This document shows positions 46,426 through 58,794 of a stretch of 64,000 nt of DNA, one piece after another. Below the pieces are notes generated by a model that searched no databases, was not told the origin of the DNA, and saw nothing but the letters and a program-made list of their open reading frames with translations. The stretch spans positions 20,082,001-20,146,000 of the forward strand of contig CANTUQ010000055.1 of assembly GCA_947683425.1 (NCBI GenBank), in the 5' to 3' direction. Position 1 is the stretch's first letter. The number at the start of each line of letters is the position of its first letter. Position numbers and translations under genes: made by a program. The stretch comes from Excoecaria cochinchinensis. Its lineage: Eukaryota; Streptophyta; Magnoliopsida; Malpighiales; Euphorbiaceae.

Positions 46426-48460
46426 TGTAAGCACCGTGTCCCGGAGTAGTCCGGATCAGAGATTACCCTATGATGAAATCAGTATCCGAGCCTGTATAAA
46501 TGGTTTGGATTTGGAGGTTTTAGTCCCATGCTCCACGAGAAATGAGTCTTTTCACCTTTCGTAGGCAGAGGGGGGAAAGTAGAAGTTTTTTTTTGAGTCA
46601 AAAAGTATATTTTCCTCTACAGACGGCCAGCTCGTCGCTTAGGGTCACAGACGGCCTTTGGTATTTTCCGACGCCCGTCGGAATGCACCGCCTCTTCCAG
46701 AGCACGCCTCCTGATTTCCCGGAGCACGCAACCTTTTCGACGCCCGTCGGTGGAAATGGCAGGGCCGTCGGATGAATCCTTGTGTCAGAAGGATTCTTTC
46801 GATGCCCGTCTCTACACACCGACGCCCCTCAGTCGTGCCTGGCTTATAAAAGCTTCGGATTTTCTCTTAAAAAGGGTTCTAAAAATTTTTAAGAGGGGAA
46901 ACTCTGCCAAAATTCAAGTACATTTTCTCTCTCTTCCAGCAAACACATTCATTAAGAAATCTCTTTCAACTTAAGGATCAAACCTTTAAAAAAGAACTAA
47001 AACTAATTAGTTTTCTTTGGGTTTTTGATTCCAAAGTCAATCTTTTGAGGGGTTAAGGAGGAAATAATCCATTTTCCTTTTTTCGACCCTTCACTTTGTT
47101 TCTCGTGGAGCGTGCGGGACTTTAATCAACATCAAGAATATCATTAAAACATTATCTAAGGGTAAATATTCCGGACTCATTCTCCATATCATTTCATCTT
47201 TGCTCTTTATTTTTGTTGTTCTTTCGATCTTTGCTATTATCTCCCTTTATTTTGACTCTTTTCATCTCAGTTGGTGGTAAAAGCCCATTTTTTCTCAAAA
47301 AAGAGAGTTTTTGCTGTTTACTTTCGGAGACAGTGGTGACCGACGGGTCATCTATTTTACCGACGCCCGTCGGTCACCCCACTCACAGACGCCCCCTCAC
47401 TTGAGTGAGCGACGGACATGTCGGTCACTTTGACTGACGCCCGTTGGTCACTCGGCAGAGGCCGTCGCTGGGTCCTGTCTCCATGTTTCGAATCTTTTTC
47501 TATATCTTTCAAGTTCTTTTGACTTTATTTATGATGAGCTTTCCTATATTAACATCTTTTAACTTTCTGTGAGCATAAATTGATTTTCTTGGACTATCCA
47601 GAGCTCGAGGGGCTATCTACCATACTCGGAGGATTTCGTCCGGTTTAGTTTTCTAACCTTCTTGGTCATTTCCTTTATTCGTTTATTCATTGATTGTTTT
47701 ATGTACTTGATTATACCCTCTTTGCATCCCGTTAAATGTAAAAATTGATTGATTTTTTATATTTAATAAAGAGAGGTTTTCATAAACATAAGGACCCAAT
47801 GTCCTACTTTTATCCAATAAAAGTCATCACAATAAAAACGTCCAATTTTAATAATGATGCATGCGAGGACCAAAGTCCTCAAAATGAACAATGGTCCGAT
47901 TCGTGTATGTATCGCACATTTATAAAAGGGAGTTGTATTTCGCTCCTTGTATTATTGTAATTTATTGCTTTCACTATGTACTTGCTCATTTATGGCTTTC
48001 CAAATATGAATAAATGCGCCTTCAATCAATTGCATCGTGTGGAGAGAGAGCGAACCAATGATATTTAAAATTTGATCATAAAATAATCGAGGTAGAAATA
48101 GATGAGAAATCCCGAACCCAGCTCTGGTCTTTGGGCTCAAAGAGGCGAGAGGTTTACCCTCCAAGACACCTCTTGCGTCACTAGACTCTGGCGTTAATCC
48201 TAGGCTTCTTAGGGCAAGAGGTTTACCCTCCAAGACCCCTCTGGTTGGCCCAAAATGGATACTAAGCGCAGTCTTAGGCTCTCCGAGGCGAGAGAAACTT
48301 TTCCAATGTTCTATTGGGTGGCGACTCCATGAAACCTCCTTGTTGCCCAACATAGACGCACTTGCAATTTATTACAAGCTGTCAACGGACACACAAATGC
48401 CCCGATCGCCCTCAAGCGGGCGGTCGCACGGGCGGCCGCGGGGATCCGACGTGCGTCACA
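46426..48460 (+). repeat. Element D 3' LTR
   Basis: TGTAAGCACC to GTGCGTCACA, 2035 bases, very similar to 30310-32324. TATA box at 46845-46851 and primer mimic at 48319-48329. It keeps a segment near 47540 missing from the 5' copy. Confidence 0.95.
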
Positions 48461-49045
48461 GATTGTATTCCGCCCTAGTTTTGTTGTATTTTATTTTCAT
48501 GTACTTTATTTTATTTACCCTTTTATTTATTGCTTTCCTTGAAAGATCAAACTTGCACTCTAATTATTGCATTGAGATATATAAAAAAAGGGATGAAAAC
48601 GTAAATTCAAAACTTAATTATAAAATAACCAAGGTATGAATAAATGAGAAGTCCCGAACCATTTCTGATCTTTGGGCTCAATGAGGCGAGAGGACCATTC
48701 CTCTGTTTCATTCGAGTGGGATCTCCAAGAAACCTCTTGTGTCCCACCAAAAGACTTAAATTTACAATCCTAGGCTCCACGGGGTTAGAGGGTCATTCCA
48801 ATGTTCTATTGGGATGATATCTCCAAGATCCCTTTGGCTTGACCAAAATGGATATTATGTGCCGTCTTAGGCTCATCGAGGCTCGACGACCTGTCCCAAT
48901 GTTCTATTGGGTGGCGACTCCAAGAAACCTCCTTGTTACCCAAAATAGACGCACTTTTAAATACCTTACAAGTTTTCATGAACCTCTCTTGGAAGCCCTA
49001 AGAGCGGACCTTCGGGGTGTCCTACAGGGTTCGGTGCGCATCACA
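48461..49045 (+). mobile_element. Element E: solo LTR, right part
   Basis: Continues E after the D insertion from GATTGTATTCCGCCC (48461-48465 is the target duplication of D). It has U5 units, the hairpin plus primer mimic (48895-48922) and ends GCGCATCACA at 49045. ACTTA follows, matching ACTTG at 28572-28576. Confidence 0.88.
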
Positions 49046-49155
49046 ACTTATTGTACCCTAAGAGCCCTTATTCAAAATCCCTCAAGGTATGGCCTGAGTG
49101 TTAGAAAGAATGACAACCTCTAAACCTCCTACTGATGTAATTAGAAAGCATGGGT
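49046..49155 (+). pseudogene. Element G gag, second piece
   Basis: Continues the frame of 28444-28576 with two stops (49059 and 49092): EPLFKIPQGMA, then VLERMTTSKPPTDVIRKHG, a gag-like run. Element H begins after ATGGG (49151-49155), its candidate target duplication. Confidence 0.5.
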
Positions 49156-51204
49156 GTAGGCACCGTGTCCCGGAGCGGTCCGGATTAAAGATTACCCTAT
49201 GATGAAATCAGTATCCAAACCTGTACAAACGGTTTGGATTCGGAGGTTTTAGTCCCATGCTCCACGAGAAATGAGTCTTTTTACCTTTCACAGGCAGAGG
49301 GGGAAAAATGGGAAAATTTTGAGTTAAAAAGTATGTTTTCCTCGACAGACAGCCAGCCCGTCTGTGGGAGGCCAGCCCGTCGCTTAGGGTCACAGACGGC
49401 CTATGGTTTTTTTCGACGCCCGTCGAACGGATCCTCTTCTTCCGGAGCACGCCATCTGGTTTCCCGGAGCACGCAACCTCTCTGACGCCCGTCGGTGGAA
49501 ATGGCAGGGCCATCGGATGAATCCTTGTGTCAGAAGGATTCTTTCGACGCCCGTCGCCACATCCGACTCCCGTCAGTCAGCCCTGCCTATAAAAGCTTTG
49601 AATTTCCTCCTAAAAAGGGTTCCAAAAATTTTCAAAAGGGGAAACTCTGCCAAAATTCAAGCACGTTTTCTCTCTTTTCCAGCAAACACATACATCAAGA
49701 AATTTCTTTTAATTTGAGAATCAAACCATAAAAAAGAAACTAAAACTAATTAGTTTTCTTTGAGTTTTTGATTCCAAAGTCAATCTTTTTGAAGGGTTAA
49801 GAAGGAAATAATCTATTTTCCTCTTTCTCGACCTTTCGTTTTGTTTCTCGTGGAGCATACGGGACTCTAATCGACACCAAGAATCTCACTAAAATATTAT
49901 CTGAGGGTAAATATTCTGAACTTATTCTCCATATTATTTTATCTTTATTATTTATTCTTGCTGATCTTTGGCTTTTTGCTTTTATTTTTCCTTATTTCAA
50001 TTCTTTTCATCTCATTTTGTGATAAAAACCCATTTTTGTTCTGAAAAAGAGAGGTTTACCGTTTATTTTCGGAGACAGTGGTGACCGACGGGTCATCTAT
50101 TTCACCGATGCCCGTCGGTCACCTCACTCATAGACGCCCTCTCTCTTGAGTGAGCGACGGGACATGTTGGTCACTTTGACTGACGCCCGTTGGTCACTCG
50201 ACAGAGGCTATCGCTGGGTCCTATCTCCACGTTTCCAAATCTTTTCTATCTCTCTCAAGTCTTAGAACTTTATTTATATTGAGCTTTTGTATATTAACAC
50301 CCATTAACCTTTTGTGAGCATATATTGATTTTCTTGGACTATCCTGAACTCGAAGGGCGATCTACCATGCTCGGAGGATTCCGTCCGGTTTAGTTTTCTA
50401 ACCTTCTTGGTTATTTCCTTTATTTGTTTATTCATTAATTATTTTATGCACATGAGTATACCCCTTTTGTATCCCGCTAAATATAAAAATTGATTAATGT
50501 TTTATATTTAATAAAGAGAGGTTTTTATAAACATAAGGACTCAATGTCCTATTTTTATCCAATAAAAATCCTCACAATAGAAATATCCAGTTTTAATAAT
50601 GATGCATGCGAGGACCAAAGTCCTCAAAATAAGCAATGCCCCAATTTGTGTATATATCGGACATTTATAAAAGGGAGTTGTATTCCGCTCCTTGTGTTAT
50701 TGTAATTTATTGCTTTCACTATTTACTTGCTCATTTAGTGCTTTCCAAATGTGAATAAATGCGCCTTTAATCAATTGCATTGTGTGGAGAGAGAGCGAAT
50801 TAATGATAATTAAAATTTGATCATAGAATAATTGAGGTAGAAATAGATGAGAAGTCCCGAACCCAGCTTTGGTCTTTAGGCTCAAAGAGGCGAGAGGTTT
50901 ACCCTCAAAGACACCTCTTGTGTCATGAGACTTTGGCGTTAATCCTAGGCTCCTTAGGGCGAGAGGTTCACCCTCCAAGACCCCTTTGGTTGGTCCAAAA
51001 TGGATACTAAGCGCAGTCTTAGGCTCTCCGAGGCGAGAGAAACTTTTCCAATGTTCTATTGGGTGGCGACTCCATGAAACCTCCTTGTTGCCCAACATAG
51101 ACGCACTTGCAATTCATTGCAAGCTGTCAGCGGACCCTCAATTGCCCGATCGCCCTCAAGCGGGGGGTCAGAGGGGCGGCCGAGGGATTCCGGCGCGCTT
51201 CACA
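49156..51204 (+). repeat. Element H 5' LTR
   Basis: TGTAGGCACC to GCGCTTCACA. Matches the D LTRs. It has a TATA box (TATAAAA, 49588-49594), decayed U3 palindromes, the second palindrome cluster (50083-50205), U5 units and the primer mimic (51064-51074). Confidence 0.95.
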
Positions 51205-51222
51205 GGGCGACTCCACTGGGGA
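51205..51222 (+). other. Primer binding site, element H
   Basis: GGGCGACTCCACTGGGGA directly after the LTR. The first T of the family consensus TGGCGACTCC is missing or changed. Confidence 0.82.
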
Positions 51223-52118
51223 CTTATGGTTTGAGACTTCAATTTGAAAATACCTCATTTAACATTTATAATTCAAATTTAATTCATAAATTTATTTCCT
51301 TTCAAATTTGCATTACATCCCATTAGAGCTTTAGAATATGCTAGTTTGGTCCCTCTATTAGCCCCGGTGCGTTCTTGAAGCACGACCCTATTTTCACTCA
51401 ATTTAGGGAAGTGTTAAGGATAATCACCAGCCCAAGCCTCGTACCTCAATGGTATATCAAAATGATGACCCGATCGGTCGTTATGCTCTTGATGAGCTAG
51501 ACCTGTCAGCAGGGATCATGCTTGGCTAGCCCTAAAGTAAAATCTCCCTTGTCCAAAGCTCATTTAACGGCCGTAGTTACTTTCCACAGGTGATATGAAC
51601 CATAATTCTATGCTTGCTGTATGGATCCTCATGTATTGGGTGAGTCCAGATGTCTTGCTTGGTAACCTAGCCAAAGGCTTTCTTGCCCCGGCAGGGCCAT
51701 GTCGAAATTTTTGGAATGTCTAAATACATGATGATCATTATCCATTCGCTTGTACATCAGCATAGGAGTGTCATGCTGCCGATTTTTTGCCGTGCACCAT
51801 GCGTGTCCATTGGGTCCCTCGTTGACCCTTGGGCTAATCCCGCCTAGAAAAGAGGCCGCGCGACCACGTGTGTGGGAGAAATAAGGGTGGAAGGACCTAC
51901 TTGCTTGCTTGTTCTTTGTGGGTGTTGCATATCATGACCACGCATTGCATCTGCATTCCATGCATCATATCTGATGCCTTGTCCCTGCAGCCATTATATA
52001 TCTGCCCAGGTGGACTAGATCTCCTACCGGACGATTGATCGGAGTTCCTGCATCTAAACTGCCAGGTAGAGAGGGCCTTTCAGAGATCTTACCGGAAGTC
52101 AGCTGTAGCGTATCTGAG
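51223..52118 (+). other. Element H leader (5' untranslated region)
   Basis: Noncoding; nearly the same as the D leader at 32344-33240, with the shared GTTAAGGATAATCACCAGCC block at 51415. Confidence 0.75.
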
Positions 52119-53810
52119 ATGGCAAACTCACCTAGAGGAATTTGAGGGCAGAATGATGAACATGCTAACTGCTTTGGCACAATAGAATGCTCCGCAGAAT
52201 CCACCACCTCCTCCTCCTGTGAGACAGAATGAGCGAGAAGAGGAAAGAACTGAGAGGCAAGAAGAGACTATTCGGCCGCCACCAATAGAGCTGAGGTCAG
52301 TAGCTTCGGGAGGACAGAGAAGAAGACCAGTGCTGAGGGTAGATGATGACAGGGATGACGAAGACGACAAAATGAGTTCTGTATCTGAGAGAGGGAAGGC
52401 ACCCCAAACTCATGAGTTTATTTTGAAGAAGATGGAGGAGTGGTTTGAAGTCATGGCCCGTATGCTGAGTAGAGGTCGAGGGATGAACCCGGAGGACAAA
52501 GAACTGGAGGGAGAAGATTCGATTCCTTACAGCTTCAAGTTGCCTGATGTGCCAAAATTTAACGGTACCTCTGACCCGACTGCCCATGTGAAGCAATACT
52601 CTCTGGTCATGAAAGGGACCACTTTGTCTAAGAGGTAGAAGGTGGAGTACTTTTGTTTAAGTCTGACTGGCCCTGCCATCGATTGGTACCATAGCCTCGA
52701 TTGTCGAACTAAGAAAGATTGGGTTTTACTCACAGAGGAGTTGTTGAGGCAATACGATTGCAACACCAGGATGGAGGTGACTCTTAAAGATCTTGAATTG
52801 CTCTAGCAGAAGGCCGGGGAACCTTTTCACGACTATCTCACCCGCTGGCAGAATAGGGTAATGGAAATGCGAAGAAAGCCAGACACCCAAGACCAGATCC
52901 GTTTGTTTATCAAGAATGTAAGCCCGTATTTGTAGGATGGTCTGAAGATGAAAGGGTTAAAGGATTAGGAGTTTCTGAAAGACATAGCCATTGAAGCAGA
53001 AGGGGAGTTCTTGGCTCGGAAAGCTAACAATGATAGTTTTACAAAAAGGACTAACACCGGTCAGGGAACCAGTAGGCTAGCTGGTCCCAGTGGTAGCACC
53101 AGAAGAACAGTTGAGGTATCTGCTACTGACACAACTACCCCGAGGAAGTTTTCAAACTTAGGAAGACCACTGTCTTGGGTTTTAAGAAGGTTGATGAAGG
53201 AAGGAAAGTTGCAACCTCTGGCTCCTAGGCTTGCTATGATGCATGGGAAGCCAGGTTACAAGGACAATGAATACTGTGCATTTCATCAGCACGCAGGCCA
53301 TCTAACGGATAAGTGTAAGGCGCTGAGGCACTCTATTCAAGATCTGATTGATGACAAGCAGATTTCTGACTCGGAGAAGAGGGAAGACAAGAAGAAGCCT
53401 GGTTACAATACCGTACCACCACCAGTTTTTATGATCGGATCCAGCTTGCCAGAGTGGTACATACTGCAGGATTTATTTGGGAGCAAGGGTTTTGTTGTTG
53501 TTTGTTCTAATGATAGAGAAGAAAGAGCAGTAGTGGCAACCATTGATTATTGGTCGAGCAGTGAGAGCGGTGGAGAGGCCGAAGAGGAAGGAGAGATGAA
53601 CTCTAACTTGTGGAGATCTGATGAGGATGGAGAAGAGGTAGGGGCTGTGACAAGAAGTGGGAGAGTGGTCCCTGAGATTACAAGGGTACCGGAACTAGCG
53701 CAGCCATCGACGGAAAAAGAGCCAGAGGAGAACCAGATTGTTAAGCAGTTGAAGAAGACCACAGCTCAGATATCCATCTGGGATGTTTTAAGGTAGTCCC
53801 CTTCTCACAG
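52119..53810 (+). pseudogene. Element H gag, broken
   Basis: Starts MANSPRG at 52119, then lost about 65 bases relative to D (the D 33256-33320 region), shifting the frame. Further stops: 52183, 52636, 52804, 52933 and 52966. The core reads VPKFNGTSDPTAHVKQYSLV. From 53011 the frame is open for 261 codons, with the variant knuckle CAFHQHAGHLTDKC and SSLPEWYILQDLFG. The stop after GLKD (52966) is at the same codon as in A, B and D. Confidence 0.92.
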
Positions 53811-54720
53811 GCAGAAAGTGGTAGAGGCTTTGACTGAGTCCACTGTTGCCACCACAATTTCCCCATCGGAACTTTTGGGACTAGTTAAAGGAGAATTAGG
53901 GGAGAGATTCATTTTTTTCGATGCCGACTGCCAGTCGAGGGCCGCGATCATAATCGACCTCTGTACATCAAAGCACAGATTAACTACAAGCACACCGCTT
54001 GCGTTATGGTAGATGATGGATCTTCTATCAATGTTTGCCCTTTGATAGCCCTTCGGGCTTTTGGATTGAGTGAGGATATGCTCAGAGAATCAGACTTGTC
54101 GATTACAGCCTACGATAATTCAAGAAGGCAAGCCTCGGGAACATTCAAGACCCTGATCAAGACGGGACCCATTGAGGTGGAAGTAGAGTTCGTGGTTCTG
54201 CCCATCCCAGCTAACTTCTCAGCCCTGTTTGGGAGGCCTTGGTTTCACAGATTAGGAGGAGTACCATCCACGCTGCATCAAATGATAAAGTTCCCACATG
54301 AATGGGAGGTGATAACTATTAAGGCGGCCAGAGAGAATCAGGTGTCAGCTCTTGAAATTGCTAATCAGCCTTTCAGCGGCTTCCACATGTCAATGATAGG
54401 AGAAGAGCACGGACCAGTGGATAACCCAGGAGTAGTTAACATGATGAAAAAGATGCACTATCTCCCTGGGGCTGGTTTGGGTAGAAACTCTCAGGGGCTG
54501 CAAACTGCGATCACCACTCGAGGTAAGAAGAACCGAAAGGGTCTGAGGTACAGAGGCGGTTTTAGCAAGAAGAAGACGGCGGGTAAGATCCCTCATATCT
54601 CAGAGAGCTTTGTGCCCGCATCCTCGGTATGCGCCTATACTGGTGTAGATGAGACAGTGGGTAAATGGGAGAATTGTCCCCAGATTTAAAATCTTCAACG
54701 ATGTATTTGACTGGGATGTC
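53811..54720 (+). pseudogene. Element H protease and G-patch-like segment
   Basis: TISPSELLGLVKGELGERF, then a one-base loss near 53930 before VMVDDGSSINVCPLIAL at 54006. The protease half VEFVVLPIPANFSALFGRPW follows, then the G-patch-like MMKKMHYLPGAGLGRNSQGL (about 54441-54500). A two-base loss near 54650 returns to the gag-pol frame. Confidence 0.85.
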
Positions 54721-55362
54721 GGGGTTATCAAGACCGCTGAGAACTTCTGGGATGAAGAGGTCATGACTCAGTGCATTGCCTGGGACAGATGCGAGCCCGA
54801 AGAGGTTATCACCGAGAAGATGTTGTTTGCTAGGCTGAAAGGGAAAGAGAAGATGGCAGAAACAGAACTGAAGATTGGGGATTTAAAGATTTTCTCAGGC
54901 GTGCCGGAAGGGCCTCTGCTGAACCAAGTAGTCAATGAGCAAGCTGCAGCAGCATCAACCTCTAGGGAGGCAGAAGAAGACTCTAGCTTAGATTGTCTTT
55001 TTATTCCAAAACTTTTTTATGATGTAAATGATAATTATAATATTATTAATAAGGCAAATGATTTCTCTTACTTGTACGATGTTTCTAATGATTTCAACAT
55101 GCATGAACATGATCATATTCCATCAATTTTTGATGTTGATTCCATTGATACAACGCCTTTTAATCTTGGGACCTCGAAAAATCCGAAGGAAATTCTAATA
55201 GCATCAAATATAACTCCTGATGAGAGAGAAAAATTTGAGAGAATAATAAGAAAACATGAAAAAGTCTTTGCCTGGACCCATGAAGACATGCCAGGTATCG
55301 ACTAAGACGTAGCAGAATATGCCATCCTGACTTATCCAGATTATAAGCCCGTAAAATAGAAG
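54721..55362 (+). pseudogene. Element H AT-rich linker before RT
   Basis: Open from 54649 to TAA at 55303, then TAG at 55357 (D keeps CGA and CAG). The 54990-55260 part is AT-rich and encodes an Asp/Asn/Phe-rich stretch like D. Confidence 0.78.
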
Positions 55363-56100
55363 TTGAGAAGGCTCAGGCCAGAATGGGCAGACAAGGTCAA
55401 GGAGGAGATTCGGCAACAGATTGAGGTCAAGTTCCTTGTTGAAGTGCAGTATCCTACATGGTTGGCCAATATAGTCCCTGTAGCAAAGAAAAATGGAAAG
55501 GTCAGGGTATGTGTGGATTATCGAGATCTGAACAAGGCTTGCCCTAAAGATAATTTTCCACTACCCCACATCGATGTGTTGATAGACAGTGCCGCCAACT
55601 GCGCGATTTACAGCTTTGGAGACGGTTATGTGGGCTACAACCAGATCCTAAACAAGATAGCTGACCGGGTTAAGACCGCTTTCATCACAGAATGGGGGAC
55701 CTATGCCTACCGAACTATGCCTTTTGGCCTGAAAAATGCAGGGGCCACATACCAGAGGATGGCGACCAAGATTCTAAGCGACCTGATCCACAAGGAGGTA
55801 GAGGTGTATGTCGATGACATGATGGTCAAGTCAGCCACCCGAGAGGGCCACTTTGAAGCTCTAGAGAAGTTCTTCGCCAGGATCAATAAGTACAACCTGC
55901 GACTTAACCCCAAGAAGTGCATCTTCGGAGTAACCTCAGGAAAGCTGTTGGGACATGTCGTCAGCCAGAGGGGAATAAAAATTGACCCAGACAAGGTGAA
56001 ATCCATTAGAGAGATGCCCGTGCCGCAAAAGGAGAAGGATGTAAGGAGCTTCCTGGGCAAGCTGCAGTATGTCAGTCGATTCATTGCCAAGCTCACTTAG
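55363..56100 (+). pseudogene. Element H reverse transcriptase
   Basis: A 245-codon uninterrupted run with all RT motifs: VDYRDLNKACPKDNFPLPHI, GYNQI, TMPFGLKNAGATYQRM, VYVDDMMVKSATREGHFEAL, GKLQYVSRFIAKLT. It ends at TAG 56098, where D has TCA. Of the RT regions here it is the least damaged. Confidence 0.93.
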
Positions 56101-57060
56101 ATATGCGAGCCCATTTTTAAACTGCTTAGAAAGAATCAGCCTGTGGTCTGGAACGAAGACTGCCAGAAAGCCTTTGACAGCATCAGGGAATATCTGTTGA
56201 ATCCACCAGTGTTAAGGCCGCTGCAACCAGTCAAACTGCTTATCCTGTATCTGGCAGTGGAAGGCAGTTCTGTGGGTGCCATGATGGCTCTGGGGGATGA
56301 ATTTGGAGTGGAATTCGCAGTTTATTACCTCAGCAAGAAGTTCCTGGCTTATGAGATAAAATATGCTGAAGTAGAGAAGATCAGCCTCGCAGTGATTTGG
56401 GCATCAAAGAAGCTGAGGCATTATTTCCATTCGTACAAAGTTCAGGCAGTGGCCAAGTAGAATCCGTTGAGATATTTGCAGGAAGCACCGTCTTTGCTTG
56501 GTAAGATGGGGAGGTGGCTGCTCTTGCTACAGGAGTTCGATGTGCAATACATCACTCGCAAAACTATTAAGGGGCGAGCCGTAGCCGAATTTCTTACTGA
56601 GCATCCTATTCAAGGGGACACTCCTGAGTTCACCTTTCCTGATGAGAGCATAATCGTGATTTCCGTCCAAGGATGGTAGTTACACTTCGATGGGGCAGTC
56701 AACAACAAGGGGGCCGGAGTCAGAATCATTTTAACAACCCCAGATAACGAGAAGCTCCCCCTAGCCAAGAAGCTGAGGTACAAAGCAACCAACAATGAAG
56801 CCGAATATGAAGCATGCACTTCCGGGTTGGAAGCTTTAGCTACATTGGGGGCAAAGAATGTAGAAGTCTTTGGTAACTCATCCTTGGTGATTAACCAAGT
56901 TCGAGGTGAGTGGGCTGGGAAAAAAGAGCGGCTGGTACCTTACGTTGATTATTTGAAAGAGGTATGTGGGCAGTTTGAAACCTGCACTTTCCACTTCGTG
57001 CCAAGAGATGAGAATCGTCTGGCTGATGCATTGGCAACCTTAGTGTCAATGTGGGATAAT
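56101..57060 (+). pseudogene. Element H RNase H and archaeal-type RNase H
   Basis: Classical RNase H (AVYYLSKKFLAYEIKYAEVE) with TAG at 56458 (CAG in D), then TAG at 56677 shared with D before LHFDGAVNNKGAGV. The archaeal-type domain shows NNEAEYEA, VFGNSSLVINQ and PRDENRLADALA. GDSS of the family reads GNSS here, a changed active-site Asp. Confidence 0.9.
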
Positions 57061-58407
57061 CCTGAAGGAGTAGCTATGAAGCCAGTACTGATTTCGAGTT
57101 CTAAGAAGCCCAACTTTGAGATCAAGCCTGTAATGGAAGTACAAGTGGCGGATGGGAAACCATGGTACTTTGACATTGTGAATTATTTGGAAAACAATAA
57201 GTTTCCAGAGGAAGCTACTGAGAAAGATTAGAGGATGATCCGAAAACTATCTACTCAGTTCATATCCTTGGAAGGAGTGTTGTACAAAAGACAGTCAGAT
57301 GGGATTCAGCTCAGGTGCTTGAATGAAAAAGAAGCCCGCAAGGTAATGGAGGAGACCCATGCAGGCGTCTGTGGGGCTCACATGAACGGTTTGACCCTGG
57401 CTAAGAAGATCATGAGACAAGGCTTCTATTGGCTTACGATAGACAATGACTGCTCGAAATATGTCAAACAATGCCAGTTGTGCCAATAGTACGCAGACTT
57501 GAGACACCTACCGGTATCAGAGCTACACAACCTGACATTACCTTGGCCTTTCACTGCTTGGGGGATAGATATCAGTAGAGAGATTCGCCCTACGGCATCC
57601 AATGGGCACAGATACATCATAGTTGCAATTGACTATTTTACCAAATCGGTAGGGGCAGAATCCTTCAAAAAGATTGACGCAAGAGATATGGCCAAGTTCA
57701 TAGAGAGAAATCTGATCTGCATATATGGCCTCCCTCACCACATAGTGTCTGACAATGGGGTGCAGTTCATGGGGGAAACCAGGAAGCTCCTCGAGAAGTA
57801 TGGTGTCGAACATCATAAATCCTCTCCCTACCGACCACAAGCAAATGGAGCAGTAGAGGCCACTAATAAGAATATGAAGAAGATCCTATCCAAGATGGTC
57901 CAAACTTACAAAGACTGGGCTGAAAAGCTACCCTTCGCCCTGTGGGGATATAAGACAACAGTAAGGACAGTTACCGGCGCTACACCATTTTCCCTGGTAT
58001 ACGGGACGGAAGCAGTATTGCTAATTGAGATAGAGCTCAAGTCGCTGAGAGTGGTCATGGAAGCCCAAATTCTGGAGGCTGAATGGGCACGACAGAGGCT
58101 ACAGCACTTAAACTTACTGGACGAGAGTAGGCTGAGAGCTTATTATCATAATCAGATCTACCAGAAGAGATTAGCTAGGACTTTCAGGAAGAAGGTGAGA
58201 AAGCATTCGTTGAATGAAGGAGACTTAGTGTTCAAGCAGATGAGGCCAGGCATACCAGATATCAGAGGGAAATTCAGACCAACCTGGGAGGGGCCGTATA
58301 TCCTTAAAAAGCTGCTGTGCAAAGGAGCTGCAATCTTGTCGGATAGTGATGGAAATGAATTCAAAGAACCGATCAATATCGACAGACTCAAAAGGTTCCA
58401 TGGCTAA
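57061..58407 (+). pseudogene. Element H integrase
   Basis: TAG at 57229 (CAG in D); zinc-binding part HAGVCGAHMNGL ... KQCQLCQ; TAG at 57487 in the shared position; then a 302-codon open run with TAWGIDIS, HHIVSDNGVQFMGET, ANGAVEATNKNM, PFALWGYKTTVR and a C-terminal domain ending RLKRFHG. The DDE residues are present. Confidence 0.93.
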
Positions 58408-58794
58408 AGACCAAAATAAAATTAGAGAATAAAATGCCCTGCAGGTCGAAAACCGAAAAAAGGCGGCCGTGCTAAAATTGGGCGCCTTGACAGGGTGAAA
58501 ACTGAAAAAAGACATCCTGTGCAAAAATTAGAGGCATGAGAGAAAATGTCCGATCGTGAAAACCCGAGAGGGTCGATTGGTAACAGGAGTTGATGCTGTT
58601 AAAATTTGGTTTCATATATTAATAGGGCGTACGCGGTTGAGTAAATGTCAAAACTGATCATGTATGCTGAAATTATATGGAAATGTACACAATTTCGTGA
58701 AATAGAATGAATATTATTCTTTTCATTTTCGTCATTTTCTAGTTCTGCATTAAAGAGAAATTTAACACTAAAAGAAATACATATGTAAGCTAAG
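58408..58794 (+). other. Post-integrase noncoding block, element H
   Basis: No gene; near-copy of D 39578-39964, with the two GAAAAAAGGC/GAAAAAAGAC units at 58450-58540. Confidence 0.7.

Larger units (their letters stand above)
30310..48460 (+). mobile_element. Element D: complete Tat-type Ty3/gypsy element with two accessory genes
   Basis: LTRs 30310-32324 and 46426-48460; primer site; leader; gag; protease; G-patch-like region; RT; two RNase H domains; integrase; an antisense intron-containing gene; a divergent sense gene; a 138-bp repeat array; a polypurine-like site. Flanks GGTTG (30305-30309) and GATTG (48461-48465) are a target duplication with one change. It lies in solo LTR E. The many stops mean it cannot now make its own proteins. 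Confidence 0.95.
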
